Source: Caballeronia sordidicola
GTDB taxonomy: Bacteria > Pseudomonadota > Gammaproteobacteria > Burkholderiales > Burkholderiaceae
Length of the DNA: 64,000 nt
Direction of reading: 5' to 3'
Assembly: GCF_001544455.2 (NCBI RefSeq)
Contig: NZ_FCOC02000010.1
Span: 152,626 to 216,625, forward strand
Position 1 is the first letter of the stretch; the number at the start of each line of letters is the position of its first letter. Positions 26,429-36,615 of this stretch are shown here, one piece after another. The notes beneath the pieces are model-generated. The model saw only the letters and a program-made list of their open reading frames with translations, searched no databases and was not told the DNA's origin. The translations under genes and the position numbers were made by a program.

Positions 26429-26989
26429 ATGCTCGCCGATACCGAAGACCTCGCCCGGCTCTACATGCCCGCCAGCTACACGATCAAGTGGATCACGCTG
26501 CCGTGGGAGGCGCGTGAGGCGTACAAGCTGCGCCGCGCGGTGTTCTGCGTCGAGCAAGGGATTTTTCCAGGCGATGACCGCGATGAAATAGATGATCGCG
26601 CACAACTTCTTGTAGCTGTGAGCTGCGTAGGCGGAATGCCGGAACAGGTGGTCGGCACAGTGCGGATTCACGAGGACGAACCGGACGTCTGGACCGGCTC
26701 GCGGCTCGCGGTGCACGCGGCGTTCCGGCGCCACGGTAAGATCGGCGCGACATTGATCAGGCTTGCAGTCAGCAGCGCGCATGCGCTGGGATGCAGGACC
26801 TTCCTCGCGCACGTGCAGAGCCAGAACGCGCCCTTGTTTCATTCGCTGCACTGGACCACGTTGTCTGAGGAACTTATGCACGGACGGCCGCATCATCTCA
26901 TGCGCGCAGACCTCGATTTTTACCCGCCGTGCATCACGCCCCATAGCGGTTTCGTGACACACTATTCGTCCTCGCGGAGCGCCGCATGA
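26429..26989 (+). CDS. MSMEG_0567 / Sll0786 family GNAT acyltransferase (Nit1C)
   Basis: 186 aa. GNAT fold with the opening YKLRRAVFCVEQGIFPGDDRDEIDD, characteristic of this subfamily. The acyl-CoA-binding motif A is RLAVHAAFRRHGKIGATLIR (about residues 92-111). It starts 3 nt after the radical-SAM stop and overlaps the next gene by 4 nt, so it is tightly coupled. Acceptor unknown, presumably a product of the radical-SAM or nitrilase step. Confidence 0.86.
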   Translation: MLADTEDLARLYMPASYTIKWITLPWEAREAYKLRRAVFCVEQGIFPGDDRDEIDDRAQLLVAVSCVGGMPEQVVGTVRIHEDEPDVWTGSRLAVHAAFRRHGKIGATLIRLAVSSAHALGCRTFLAHVQSQNAPLFHSLHWTTLSEELMHGRPHHLMRADLDFYPPCITPHSGFVTHYSSSRSAA

Positions 26990-27954
26990 ACGTGGCCGGC
27001 CTCGTCGCGGCGCTGAGGGAGACGCGCGGCTTTCGCCACAAGACGGACATAGCCGGCGTGATGTCCTCGCTTGCGCGGCACGGTTCAGGTTCGTCTTCGG
27101 CCATTGCCAATGGCGACGACTGCGCAGCTATTCCCGACGGCGACGGCTACCTGCTGTTCGCCATCGAAGGCATGGTCAGCGACTTCGTGCGCGACATGCC
27201 GTGGTTCGCGGGCTACAGCAGCGTGATGGTCAACGTCAGCGACATCTACGCGATGGGCGGCCGCCCCGTTGCCGTAGTCGACGCGCTCTGGAGTGACGGC
27301 TTGCAGCGTGCCGAAGATGTGCTTGCCGGCATGGCGGCGGCATCGCAGGCATATGGCGTGCCCATTGTGGGCGGACATAGCAATACGCGCAGCGACCAGG
27401 CGCAACTGGCGGTATCGATTCTTGGACGCGCGAAGAAATTGCTGTCCAGTTTCAACGCGAGGCCCGGCGATCGTCTGATGATGGCGGTCGATCTGCGCGG
27501 TCGCTTCGAAGATCCCTATCCGTTCTGGAACGCGTCGGTGGGTGCGCCTGCAGAACGCTTGCGTGCGGACCTCGAAATCCTTTCCACACTTGCAGAAAGC
27601 GGTCTCTGCGATGCCGCCAAGGACATCAGCATGGCCGGAGCCTTGGGCACGGCGTTGATGCTGCTGGAATGCTCGCGGGTTGGCGCAAGCATTGATCTAT
27701 CACGCTTGCCCGCGCCCGCTGGGGTCGAGCGCTTGCGATGGCTGACCGCGTTTCCCAGCTTCGGCTTTGTGATGTCCGTGCGTGAAGAAAACGTTACGCG
27801 CGTCGAACAGATGTTCAGGGAACGCGAGCTCGCCTGCGCGGTGATCGGCACCGTGAACGCCTCGCGCAAGGTCTCGCTTCATGATGGTGACGACACAGCG
27901 CAGTTATGGAACTTCGAGGATGAAGCGTTCATAACGTCAGGGGGAACGACGTAA
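26986..27954 (+). CDS. AIR-synthase-like protein, Sll0787 family (Nit1C)
   Basis: 322 aa of the PurM/SelD/ThiL superfamily of ATP-dependent enzymes. The N-terminal ATP/Mg motif is AIANGDDCAAIPDGDGYLLFAIEGM, and the second conserved region is YSSVMVNVSDIYAMGGRPVAVVDALWSD-like. Members phosphorylate or activate carboxylate, amide or selenide groups. It overlaps both neighbours (ATGA with the GNAT, 1 nt with the glycosyltransferase), consistent with a stoichiometric pathway. Substrate unknown. Confidence 0.86.
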   Translation: MNVAGLVAALRETRGFRHKTDIAGVMSSLARHGSGSSSAIANGDDCAAIPDGDGYLLFAIEGMVSDFVRDMPWFAGYSSVMVNVSDIYAMGGRPVAVVDALWSDGLQRAEDVLAGMAAASQAYGVPIVGGHSNTRSDQAQLAVSILGRAKKLLSSFNARPGDRLMMAVDLRGRFEDPYPFWNASVGAPAERLRADLEILSTLAESGLCDAAKDISMAGALGTALMLLECSRVGASIDLSRLPAPAGVERLRWLTAFPSFGFVMSVREENVTRVEQMFRERELACAVIGTVNASRKVSLHDGDDTAQLWNFEDEAFITSGGTT

Positions 27955-29387
27955 TGCGCGTCGCTCTCACCACGCATTCGGTCAATCCGCGCGGCGGCGT
28001 GGTGCACGCGCTCGAACTTGCCAGCGCGCTTGTGGAAGCAGGCCACGACGTCACGATCTTCGCGCCTGCAGCGCCGGGAGAATCGCTCTTTCGCGAGCCG
28101 CCATGCAGGGTGATTCTCGCCACCATCGAAGGCTCGCAGCAGAACACGGTGGCCATGGTGGATGCGCGTCTGCGCGCCTTGAAGGCCAGCTTGAAAGCTT
28201 GCGATCCTGGCAGCTTCGACGTGTTGCACGCACAAGACAGCATCAGCGGGAACGCGCTCGCCGAACTCAGGGAAGAAGGAGCAATAGCGGGTTTTATCCG
28301 CACGGTTCACCATCTGGACCACTTCGACAACCCGCGCCTCGCCGCGTGGCAAACGCGCGCATGGAGAGATGCGGATCGCGTGCTGTGCGTAAGCGAGATG
28401 TGGACACGCGTCATGCGAGACACGTACGGAATCGATGCCGTCATGATATCGAATGGTGTCGACCTGTCACGTTACTCCGCCCAGCGCACACCTCAGGACG
28501 CGGCTTTGGATATCCACGGATCGCCGGTTGTCCTGGCCGTTGGCGGCATTGAAGCCCGTAAGAATACAGCCACGCTGCTCGACGCATTCGCGGAACTCAT
28601 TCAACGCTTCCCGCAAGCCCGACTTGTAATCGCGGGCGGTGCAAGTCTGCTTGACCACAACGCATACGCGCTCGCCTTCATGCAACGCGTGGCGGCGCTT
28701 GGCCTCGACCATGCGGTGACAGTAACAGGACCACTTGACGACGCGCACATGCCAGCGCTGTTCCGCCGGGCCGACGTCCTCGCGATGGTTTCGCTACGTG
28801 AAGGCTTCGGCCTCGTCGTGCTCGAAGCCCTTGCAAGCGGCACGCCGGTGGTGGCGTCCCGCATTGCGCCGTTCACCGAATATCTCGACGACACAACCTG
28901 TTGCTGGGCAACGCCCACCGATGCTGCATCGATTGCAGACGCCCTTGAGCGCGTTATCCGTGGCCGTCATCAGACCGATTTCACGCACGCCGTGCCCGCG
29001 CTGCTTGCGCGCATGAGCTGGCAAGCGTCGGCGCGAAAGCATCTCGACATCTATGGCAGTTTGCTTGCAAGCCGCACTCTCAACACACTTCAGGAACCCG
29101 CCATGCCGGTCATGCACTTTCGAATCCAGTGGCCCGATAACAGCGAAGAGAACTGCTATTCGCCTTCCCAGGTCGTCAGCGATTTCTTCACGCCAGGCCA
29201 GGATTATCCCGTCGATGACTTCCTCTTGCGTGCGCGCGAAGCATTGAACATCGCATCCGAACGCGTGCGTGAGAAGTACGGCTTCGCGTGCTCGGCAGCC
29301 ATGGACCAGCTCGCGAAAATCGAGGTCGACGCAGAACGTTTCATGGACGAACCCGACGCCCGGGTCAAGGTCATCGCGCTCGTCTGA
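27954..29387 (+). CDS. MSMEG_0565 family glycosyltransferase fused to an MSMEG_0570 family domain (Nit1C)
   Basis: 477 aa. Residues 1-383 are a GT4-type glycosyltransferase (MRVALTTHSVNPRGGVVHALELA, with sugar-nucleotide motif SLREGFGLVVLEALASGTPVVAS). Residues 384-477 (MPVMHFRIQWPDNSEENCYSPS, then DYPVDDFLLRAREALNIASERVREKYGFACSAA) match the roughly 95-aa MSMEG_0570 'nitrogen starvation response' family, which is usually a separate gene. No stop separates them. An internal ATG at 29103 with AGGAA upstream could also make the small protein alone. Confidence 0.85.
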   Translation: MRVALTTHSVNPRGGVVHALELASALVEAGHDVTIFAPAAPGESLFREPPCRVILATIEGSQQNTVAMVDARLRALKASLKACDPGSFDVLHAQDSISGNALAELREEGAIAGFIRTVHHLDHFDNPRLAAWQTRAWRDADRVLCVSEMWTRVMRDTYGIDAVMISNGVDLSRYSAQRTPQDAALDIHGSPVVLAVGGIEARKNTATLLDAFAELIQRFPQARLVIAGGASLLDHNAYALAFMQRVAALGLDHAVTVTGPLDDAHMPALFRRADVLAMVSLREGFGLVVLEALASGTPVVASRIAPFTEYLDDTTCCWATPTDAASIADALERVIRGRHQTDFTHAVPALLARMSWQASARKHLDIYGSLLASRTLNTLQEPAMPVMHFRIQWPDNSEENCYSPSQVVSDFFTPGQDYPVDDFLLRAREALNIASERVREKYGFACSAAMDQLAKIEVDAERFMDEPDARVKVIALV

Positions 29388-29416
29388 GCGCCGCCATTTT
29401 TTATCGAGGACGCATC

Positions 29417-30691
29417 ATGTCGCACCTATCAGCGAACACGACGCACTACAGCGTGATAGTAGTGGGCGGCGGACAAGCAGGTCTGTCCGCGAGCTACTAT
29501 CTCAAGCAGGCGGGTATCGATCATCTCGTGCTGGAAAAAAACACCATCACGCACACGTGGCGCTCGCAACGCTGGGATGCGTTCTGCCTTGTCACGCCGA
29601 ACTGGCAATGCGCATTGCCTGGTTATCCGTACGCTGGCGACGACCCTCATGGTTTCATGAAAAAGGACGAGATCGTTGCGTACCTCGACGGCTTCATTAA
29701 GGCCGTCGATGCGCCCGTCATGGAGCATACGGAAGTTCAGCGGGTCGTGAGGAATGACGAAGGCGGCTTCAGCGTGTCGACCAGTCAGGGGCAGTTCACA
29801 GCGGACCAGATCGTGATTGCATCGGGCGGATATCACACGCCGATCGTGCCGCGCATGGCCGAGCGGCTGCCGCGTTCGATCATGCAGGTGCAGTCGTCGG
29901 AATATCGAAATCCGCAGTCACTGCCTGGCGGCGCCGTGCTTGTTGTCGGCTCGGGCCAGTCGGGCGCGCAGATTGCCGAGGACCTACATCTCGCGGGAAG
30001 AAAGGTGATCCTCGCCGTAGGCGAAGCGCCGCGATGCGCACGCTTCTACAGGGGCCGTGACGTGGTCGACTGGCTTGCAGACATGAAGTACTACGACATG
30101 CCCGTGGAGCAGCATCCGTTGCGCGAAGGCGTACGCGACAACACCAATCACTACGTGACCGGCCGTGATGGCGGACGCGATATCGACCTGCGCAAGTTCG
30201 CCGCCGAAGGCATGGAACTGTATGGCCGATTGCAGGATTTGCGGGACGGCGTGCTGCACTTCGCGCCAAACCTCACCGAGAATCTCGACTGCGCCGACCA
30301 GACATTCAATGGCATCAACGCGGGAATCGATGCGTTTATTGAAAAGAACGGTATCGATGCACCGCCGGGATGGCGCTACGAACCCATATGGTCACCTGCT
30401 GAAGAACGCACCACGCTGGACCTTCAGGCGAGTGGTATTGGTTCAGTCGTCTGGTGTATCGGCTTTACGCCAGACTTCAGTTGGCTCGACGCGCCCATCT
30501 TCAATGGCCGTGGTTACCCCGCCCACACGCGCGGCGTTACACCGGTCGACGGCATCTATTTCGTTGGCTTGCCGTGGTTGCACACATGGGGTTCGGGACG
30601 TTTTTCGGGCGTGGCGCGCGACGCCGAGTATGTCGTGAACAAGGTTGCTGCGTATCGGAAGATCACGGCGCACGATGAAATCACGGCGTGA
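29417..30691 (+). CDS. MSMEG_0569 family flavin-dependent oxidoreductase (Nit1C)
   Basis: 424 aa. N-terminal FAD-binding Rossmann motif VIVVGGGQAGLSASYYLKQAG and a second nucleotide motif VLVVGSGQSGAQIAEDLHLAG (about residues 175-195), as in flavin-containing (YUCCA/FMO-like) monooxygenases. The segment CLVTPNWQCALPGYPYAGDDPHGF is family-specific. It starts 29 nt after the fusion gene, with GAGGA before the ATG. It probably oxidises a nitrogenous intermediate using NAD(P)H and O2. Last gene of the cluster. Confidence 0.9.
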   Translation: MSHLSANTTHYSVIVVGGGQAGLSASYYLKQAGIDHLVLEKNTITHTWRSQRWDAFCLVTPNWQCALPGYPYAGDDPHGFMKKDEIVAYLDGFIKAVDAPVMEHTEVQRVVRNDEGGFSVSTSQGQFTADQIVIASGGYHTPIVPRMAERLPRSIMQVQSSEYRNPQSLPGGAVLVVGSGQSGAQIAEDLHLAGRKVILAVGEAPRCARFYRGRDVVDWLADMKYYDMPVEQHPLREGVRDNTNHYVTGRDGGRDIDLRKFAAEGMELYGRLQDLRDGVLHFAPNLTENLDCADQTFNGINAGIDAFIEKNGIDAPPGWRYEPIWSPAEERTTLDLQASGIGSVVWCIGFTPDFSWLDAPIFNGRGYPAHTRGVTPVDGIYFVGLPWLHTWGSGRFSGVARDAEYVVNKVAAYRKITAHDEITA

Positions 30692-30718
30692 AAAAGCCGG
30701 CGCACAGAGGCGCCGGCT
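30690..30718 (-). terminator. Terminator between Nit1C and the pyrimidine operon
   Basis: AGCCGGCGC (30695-30703), loop ACAGAG, GCGCCGGCT (30710-30718). On the - strand the stem is followed by TTTTT, which makes it an intrinsic terminator for the dihydropyrimidinase operon. It may also slow + strand read-through from the flavoprotein gene, whose stop it touches. Confidence 0.85.
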
Positions 30719-30738
30719 CCCGGAATCCCTCGTGAATC

Positions 30739-32253
<1,515 letters not shown>

Positions 32254-32260
32254 TTAAATC

Positions 32261-33769
32261 TCAGGCGCGAACCACGCGCGCCGTCGGGCTCTTGCCCATC
32301 TTCATCCATGCGCCATACACAATCGACGCAAGCGCCAGTCCCACGAACCACGCGTAGGTATAGAGCGTGTTGAAAAACGCTGGCACGTTGGGAAACGATG
32401 CGGGAAATGCCGTATGCAGGAAGCCCGGCAAGTTCGGCAAGACGCCCACGATCAGCGCGACCACGGCCGCCATGTTCCATCCTCCGGTGTAGCTGTACTC
32501 GCCGTTTTCATCGAAGAGTTCGCGCGTGTCAAGCCGCGTTCCGCGGATCAGGAAGTAGTCGACCATCAGAATGCCGGCAACCGGTCCGAGCAACGCGGAA
32601 TACCCCACGAGCCACGTAAAAATATATCCCTGCGTGGTCGCGAGAATCTTCCAGGGCATCATGACGATCGCGATCAACGCCGTGATCATGCCGCCCACGC
32701 GATACGAAATGCGCTTGGGCCACAGGCTCGAAAAGTCATACGCGGGACCCACGAGATTCGCGGCGAGATTGCAACTCATGGTGTCGAGCGTCAGGATGAT
32801 CAGCGCCACGCCCACGCCTATGCCCGTCATGCGGCTCGTGAGATCTATCGGGTCCCAGATCGCCTTGCCATAGATCACCACCGTCGCCGACGTCACCACG
32901 ACCGAGATCACGGACAGCAGCGCCATGGGCGCCGGCAAGCCGATCGATTGCCCGATGATCTGGTCTTTTTGCGAGCGCGCGAATCGCGTGAAGTCGGGAA
33001 TGTTCAGCGCAAGCGTGGCCCAGAAACCGACCATGGCGGTGAGTCCCGGCCAGAATGTGGTCCAGAACAAACCTTCCTTCTTGCCGCCCGCCACGAACTG
33101 CGAAGGCTGCGCGAGCATGGCGCCCACACCGCCCGCCTTCGATGTCGCCCACCATACGAGCGCGAGGCACATGACAATCTTGATCGGCGCGGACCAGCTT
33201 TCAAGGAAGCGGATGGAGTCGGTGCCACGCAAGATAAAGTAAAGCTGGATCAGCCAGAAGAACAGGAAACACGCGAGTTGCCCGAGCGAGATGTCGAGAA
33301 AAGGCAATGGCGCGCCGTGCGTCGTGTTACCGGCCAGGATATTGAGCAGGGTATAGATGGCGCTTCCGCCCAGCCACGTCTGAATGCCGTACCAGCCGCA
33401 CGCAACGATTGCCCGCAGCAAGGCCGGAAGTCGCGCGCCCTTCGTCCCGAAGGACGAGCGCACCAGCACGGCGTACGGAATGCCGTGCTTGGCGCCCGCG
33501 TGGCCCACGAGCAGCATGGGAACGAGCACGATCATGTTGCCGAGCAACACGGTTATCACCGCCTGCCACGGCGACATGCCCTCTTCGGTCAGGCCGGCGG
33601 CGAGCATGTACGACGCAATGTTCATCACCATGCCAACCCAGAGCGCCGCGAAGTGATACCACTTCCAGGTGCGCTGCGCGGCGCTGGTCGGCGCCAGGTC
33701 GTCGTTATATAAACTGCTGCTGGCGCCGGCCGCGAACTGCGGGTCGACGGAATGCGCTGTCTGCTTCAT
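32261..33769 (-). CDS. NCS1 family nucleobase/pyrimidine transporter
   Basis: 502-aa inner-membrane symporter with about twelve helices. It has NCS1 signatures near the N-terminus (YHFAALWVGMVMNIASYMLAAGL) and GMSPWQAVITVLLGNMIVLVPMLL. Its place inside a reductive pyrimidine degradation operon makes uracil, thymine or dihydropyrimidine/hydantoin the likely substrate rather than allantoin, by context. Confidence 0.9.
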   Translation of the reverse strand: MKQTAHSVDPQFAAGASSSLYNDDLAPTSAAQRTWKWYHFAALWVGMVMNIASYMLAAGLTEEGMSPWQAVITVLLGNMIVLVPMLLVGHAGAKHGIPYAVLVRSSFGTKGARLPALLRAIVACGWYGIQTWLGGSAIYTLLNILAGNTTHGAPLPFLDISLGQLACFLFFWLIQLYFILRGTDSIRFLESWSAPIKIVMCLALVWWATSKAGGVGAMLAQPSQFVAGGKKEGLFWTTFWPGLTAMVGFWATLALNIPDFTRFARSQKDQIIGQSIGLPAPMALLSVISVVVTSATVVIYGKAIWDPIDLTSRMTGIGVGVALIILTLDTMSCNLAANLVGPAYDFSSLWPKRISYRVGGMITALIAIVMMPWKILATTQGYIFTWLVGYSALLGPVAGILMVDYFLIRGTRLDTRELFDENGEYSYTGGWNMAAVVALIVGVLPNLPGFLHTAFPASFPNVPAFFNTLYTYAWFVGLALASIVYGAWMKMGKSPTARVVRA

Positions 33770-33888
33770 CGGGTTGATCTCCTCAAGATCGTTGCGGTCC
33801 GCGCCCGGATCGGTTTGTAACTCATTTCGGGCGTCGGCCGTCTGGGGACGTTGGGTGACAAGCGCTGTTTATCGAAAACTTCTGAACG

Positions 33889-35181
33889 CTAGGCGGCCTT
33901 GACGCTTTCTTCAACGTCCGCGGCCACGCGCGCCGGATTGTTCGGGTGTGTCGTCCAGTTCGCATAGTCGCCCGCGTCCACGCGTTCCATGGTGATGCAT
34001 TGCTCGACCGGACACACATGCATGCATAAATTGCACCCGACGCATTCGGAATCCATCACCTCGAAATGGCGCTTGCCGTCTTTCTCGCGCATGATCGCCT
34101 GATGCGCGGTGTCTTCGCAAGCGATGTGACAAAGACCGCATTGAATGCACTTGTCCTGGTCGATGCGCGCCTTGATGTCGTACTTCAGGTTCAGGTATTT
34201 CCAGTCGGTGACATTCTGCACCGCACGTCCACGAATATCGTCGAGCGTGGCGTAGCCTTTTTCATCCATCCAGTTGGACAGGCCATCGGCGAGATCGGCG
34301 ACGATCCGGAACCCGTAGTGCATCGCGGCCGTGCAGACCTGCACGTTGCCCGCGCCCAGCACCATGAATTCGGCGGCGTCGCGCCACGTCGAAATACCGC
34401 CGATTCCCGAGATGGGCAAATCCGGCGTTTCAGGATCACGCGAAATTTCAGCGACCATGTTCAAGGCAATCGGTTTTACAGCCGGGCCGCAGTATCCACC
34501 ATGTGTGCCCTTGCCGTCGACTGTCGGCATGGGCGCCATGACGTCGAGATCGACGGCGACGATCGAATTGATGGTATTGATGAGCGACACGGCGTCCGCC
34601 CCGCCCTTGTACGCGGCCCGCGCGCTCGTGCGGATATCGCTGATATTCGGCGTCAGCTTCACAATGCATGGCAACCGCGTGCCTTCCTTGACCCAGCGCG
34701 TGACCATTTCTACGTATTCGGGCACCTGGCCGACCGCCGCGCCCATGCCGCGCTCGCTCATGCCGTGCGGACAGCCGAAATTCAGTTCCACGCCATCGGC
34801 GCCCGTGTCTTCCACGAGCGGCAGGATCCATTTCCAGTCGCGCTCGTTGCACGGCACCATCAGGGAGACGATCAGCGCGCGATCCGGCCAGTCGCGTTTG
34901 ACCTCCCTGATTTCTTTCAGGTTGATATCGAGCGGACGGTCCGTGATCAACTCGATGTTGTTCAACCCCGCGATGCGCTGGCCGTTCCACTGGACCGCGC
35001 CATAACGGGAACTCACGTTCACCACGTGCGGATCGAGGCCCAGCGTTTTCCAGACCGCGCCGCCCCAGCCCGCCTCGAACGCGCGGTTGACGTTGTAGGC
35101 TTTGTCGGTGGGTGGTGCGGATGCGAGCCAGAAAGGATTCGGCGATGTGATGCCAACAAACGTGCTGCGAAGATCGGCCAT
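33889..35181 (-). CDS. preA: NAD-dependent dihydropyrimidine dehydrogenase subunit PreA
   Basis: 430 aa. The FMN-binding dihydroorotate-dehydrogenase-like barrel carries the active-site cysteine in ELNFGCPHGMSERGMGAAVG. A C-terminal ferredoxin-like domain has two 4Fe-4S motifs (CIQCGLCHIAC and CVGCNLCMHVC). With PreT it reduces uracil and thymine to the dihydro forms, the first step of the pathway. It begins 29 nt after preT. Confidence 0.94.
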   Translation of the reverse strand: MADLRSTFVGITSPNPFWLASAPPTDKAYNVNRAFEAGWGGAVWKTLGLDPHVVNVSSRYGAVQWNGQRIAGLNNIELITDRPLDINLKEIREVKRDWPDRALIVSLMVPCNERDWKWILPLVEDTGADGVELNFGCPHGMSERGMGAAVGQVPEYVEMVTRWVKEGTRLPCIVKLTPNISDIRTSARAAYKGGADAVSLINTINSIVAVDLDVMAPMPTVDGKGTHGGYCGPAVKPIALNMVAEISRDPETPDLPISGIGGISTWRDAAEFMVLGAGNVQVCTAAMHYGFRIVADLADGLSNWMDEKGYATLDDIRGRAVQNVTDWKYLNLKYDIKARIDQDKCIQCGLCHIACEDTAHQAIMREKDGKRHFEVMDSECVGCNLCMHVCPVEQCITMERVDAGDYANWTTHPNNPARVAADVEESVKAA

Positions 35182-35210
35182 GGGCTGGCTCCGTTATCGT
35201 GGGATATTTT

Positions 35211-36572
35211 TTAAGCAGCCTTGATGGCCGTCGCTGCAAAGGACGCATGGATGGCTTGTGCCGCGAGCTTGCCGTCCTGCACGGCCTGCACCGTCAGATC
35301 CATACCGCCATGCGCCGCGCAATCGCCTCCTGCCCAGACGTCCGGAAGCGTTGTGCGGCCGCTGGCGTCCACTGCAATGCGGCTGCCGTCGAGTGTGAGC
35401 ATGGCGCTTTCCATGGCATCGGAGACGAGGGTTTGCCCGATCGCCTTGAGCACCATGTCGGCCTCGATCACGAACCGGTCGCCGTGCGGGTTTTCGAATT
35501 CGACGCCCGTCACCTGATCACCCGCGTTCAATAAACGCACGGGCTTCGCGTGCGTGATGATCGACACGCCGTTATGCTGTGCGAACTCGCGCTCGGCCCA
35601 GGTTGCGCCCATTGTTTCCACGCCGCGCCGGTAGGCCATGGTCACGGTTTGCGCGCCAAGCTTGCGGCTTTGCACAGCGGCGTCAATAGCCGTATTGCCG
35701 CCGCCGATCACCACCACGCGACGTCCAACCGGCACGCTCGCGAGGTCATCGGCCTGACGCACCTGTTCGATGAAATCAACCGCGTTGTACACCCCATGCA
35801 GCATTTCGCCTTCCACTTCGAGCGCACGCACGCCGGCCAGGCCAATGGCGAGGAATACCGCGTCATGCTGCTTGCGAAGCGTATCCAGCGTGACGTCGCG
35901 GCCAAGCATCACGCCGTTTTTCACTTCAATGCCGCCAACCGAATACAGCCATTCGACTTCACGCTGCGCGAAGTCCTCCACGACCTTGTATGCGGCGATT
36001 CCATACTCGTTCAGGCCGCCAGGCTTGGGCAATGCGTCGAAAATGGTGACACGATGCCCGCCAAGCGCGAGCGTATGCGCACATGCAAGGCCGGCCGGCC
36101 CCGCGCCCACGACAGCCACATGACGCCCTGTCTCGGCGGCGCGTTTGAACAGCGGTTCGCCGCGGCTCATCGCCCAATCGGTTGCGTGCCGTTGCAAGGC
36201 ACCGATCGCAACTGGTTTGTCATCCTGATGATTGCGGACGCACGCACCTTCGCAGAGGATTTCCGTGGGACAAACCCGGGCGCACATGCCACCGAGCGGA
36301 TTGGCCGAAAGAATGTCGAGCGCCGCGCCCTTCAGGTTGCCGTTGCCGATCTTGCGGATAAAGCTGGGAATATCGATCTTCGTAGGACACGCATTGATGC
36401 AAGGCGCGTCGTAGCAATAGTGGCAACGGCTGGACGCAGCCGCGGCCGCGGTGGCATCCAGCAATGGCGCAACGTCTGAGAACTCACACGCCAGTTGTTC
36501 TTGCGACAGCCTGTTCGAGGCTATGTCGCCGAATGGCTCGCCGAACGGCTCGCCGGAGGGCTTCATGGTCAT
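35211..36572 (-). CDS. preT: NAD-dependent dihydropyrimidine dehydrogenase subunit PreT
   Basis: 453 aa. N-terminal Fe-S region (CHYCYDAPCINACPTKIDIPS and CARVCPTEILCEGACV) followed by the FAD motif VAVVGAGPAGLACAHTLALGG and the NAD(P)-binding motif VVVIGGGNTAIDAA. It transfers electrons from NADH to PreA. The start at 36572 (MTMKPSGEPFG) is supported by AGGAAGG; the repeat GEPFGEPFGD at the N-terminus is unusual. Transcribed between the ureidopropionase gene and preA. Confidence 0.93.
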   Translation of the reverse strand: MTMKPSGEPFGEPFGDIASNRLSQEQLACEFSDVAPLLDATAAAAASSRCHYCYDAPCINACPTKIDIPSFIRKIGNGNLKGAALDILSANPLGGMCARVCPTEILCEGACVRNHQDDKPVAIGALQRHATDWAMSRGEPLFKRAAETGRHVAVVGAGPAGLACAHTLALGGHRVTIFDALPKPGGLNEYGIAAYKVVEDFAQREVEWLYSVGGIEVKNGVMLGRDVTLDTLRKQHDAVFLAIGLAGVRALEVEGEMLHGVYNAVDFIEQVRQADDLASVPVGRRVVVIGGGNTAIDAAVQSRKLGAQTVTMAYRRGVETMGATWAEREFAQHNGVSIITHAKPVRLLNAGDQVTGVEFENPHGDRFVIEADMVLKAIGQTLVSDAMESAMLTLDGSRIAVDASGRTTLPDVWAGGDCAAHGGMDLTVQAVQDGKLAAQAIHASFAATAIKAA

Positions 36573-36615
36573 ACGCGTCCTTCCTGAACGTGGGGATTGT
36601 TTATGAGCGCGGTTC

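Noticed and set aside
25250..26962. 570-codon open frame on the - strand opposite the radical-SAM and GNAT genes
   Set aside because: It is antisense to genes with clear family motifs. Its composition (rich in Arg, His, Ala) is that of a GC-rich shadow frame, and no ribosome binding site or domain is visible.
32414..33712. 432-codon open frame opposite the NCS1 transporter
   Set aside because: Extremely Arg/Gln/His/Asp-rich, the usual mirror image of a hydrophobic transporter in high-GC DNA.
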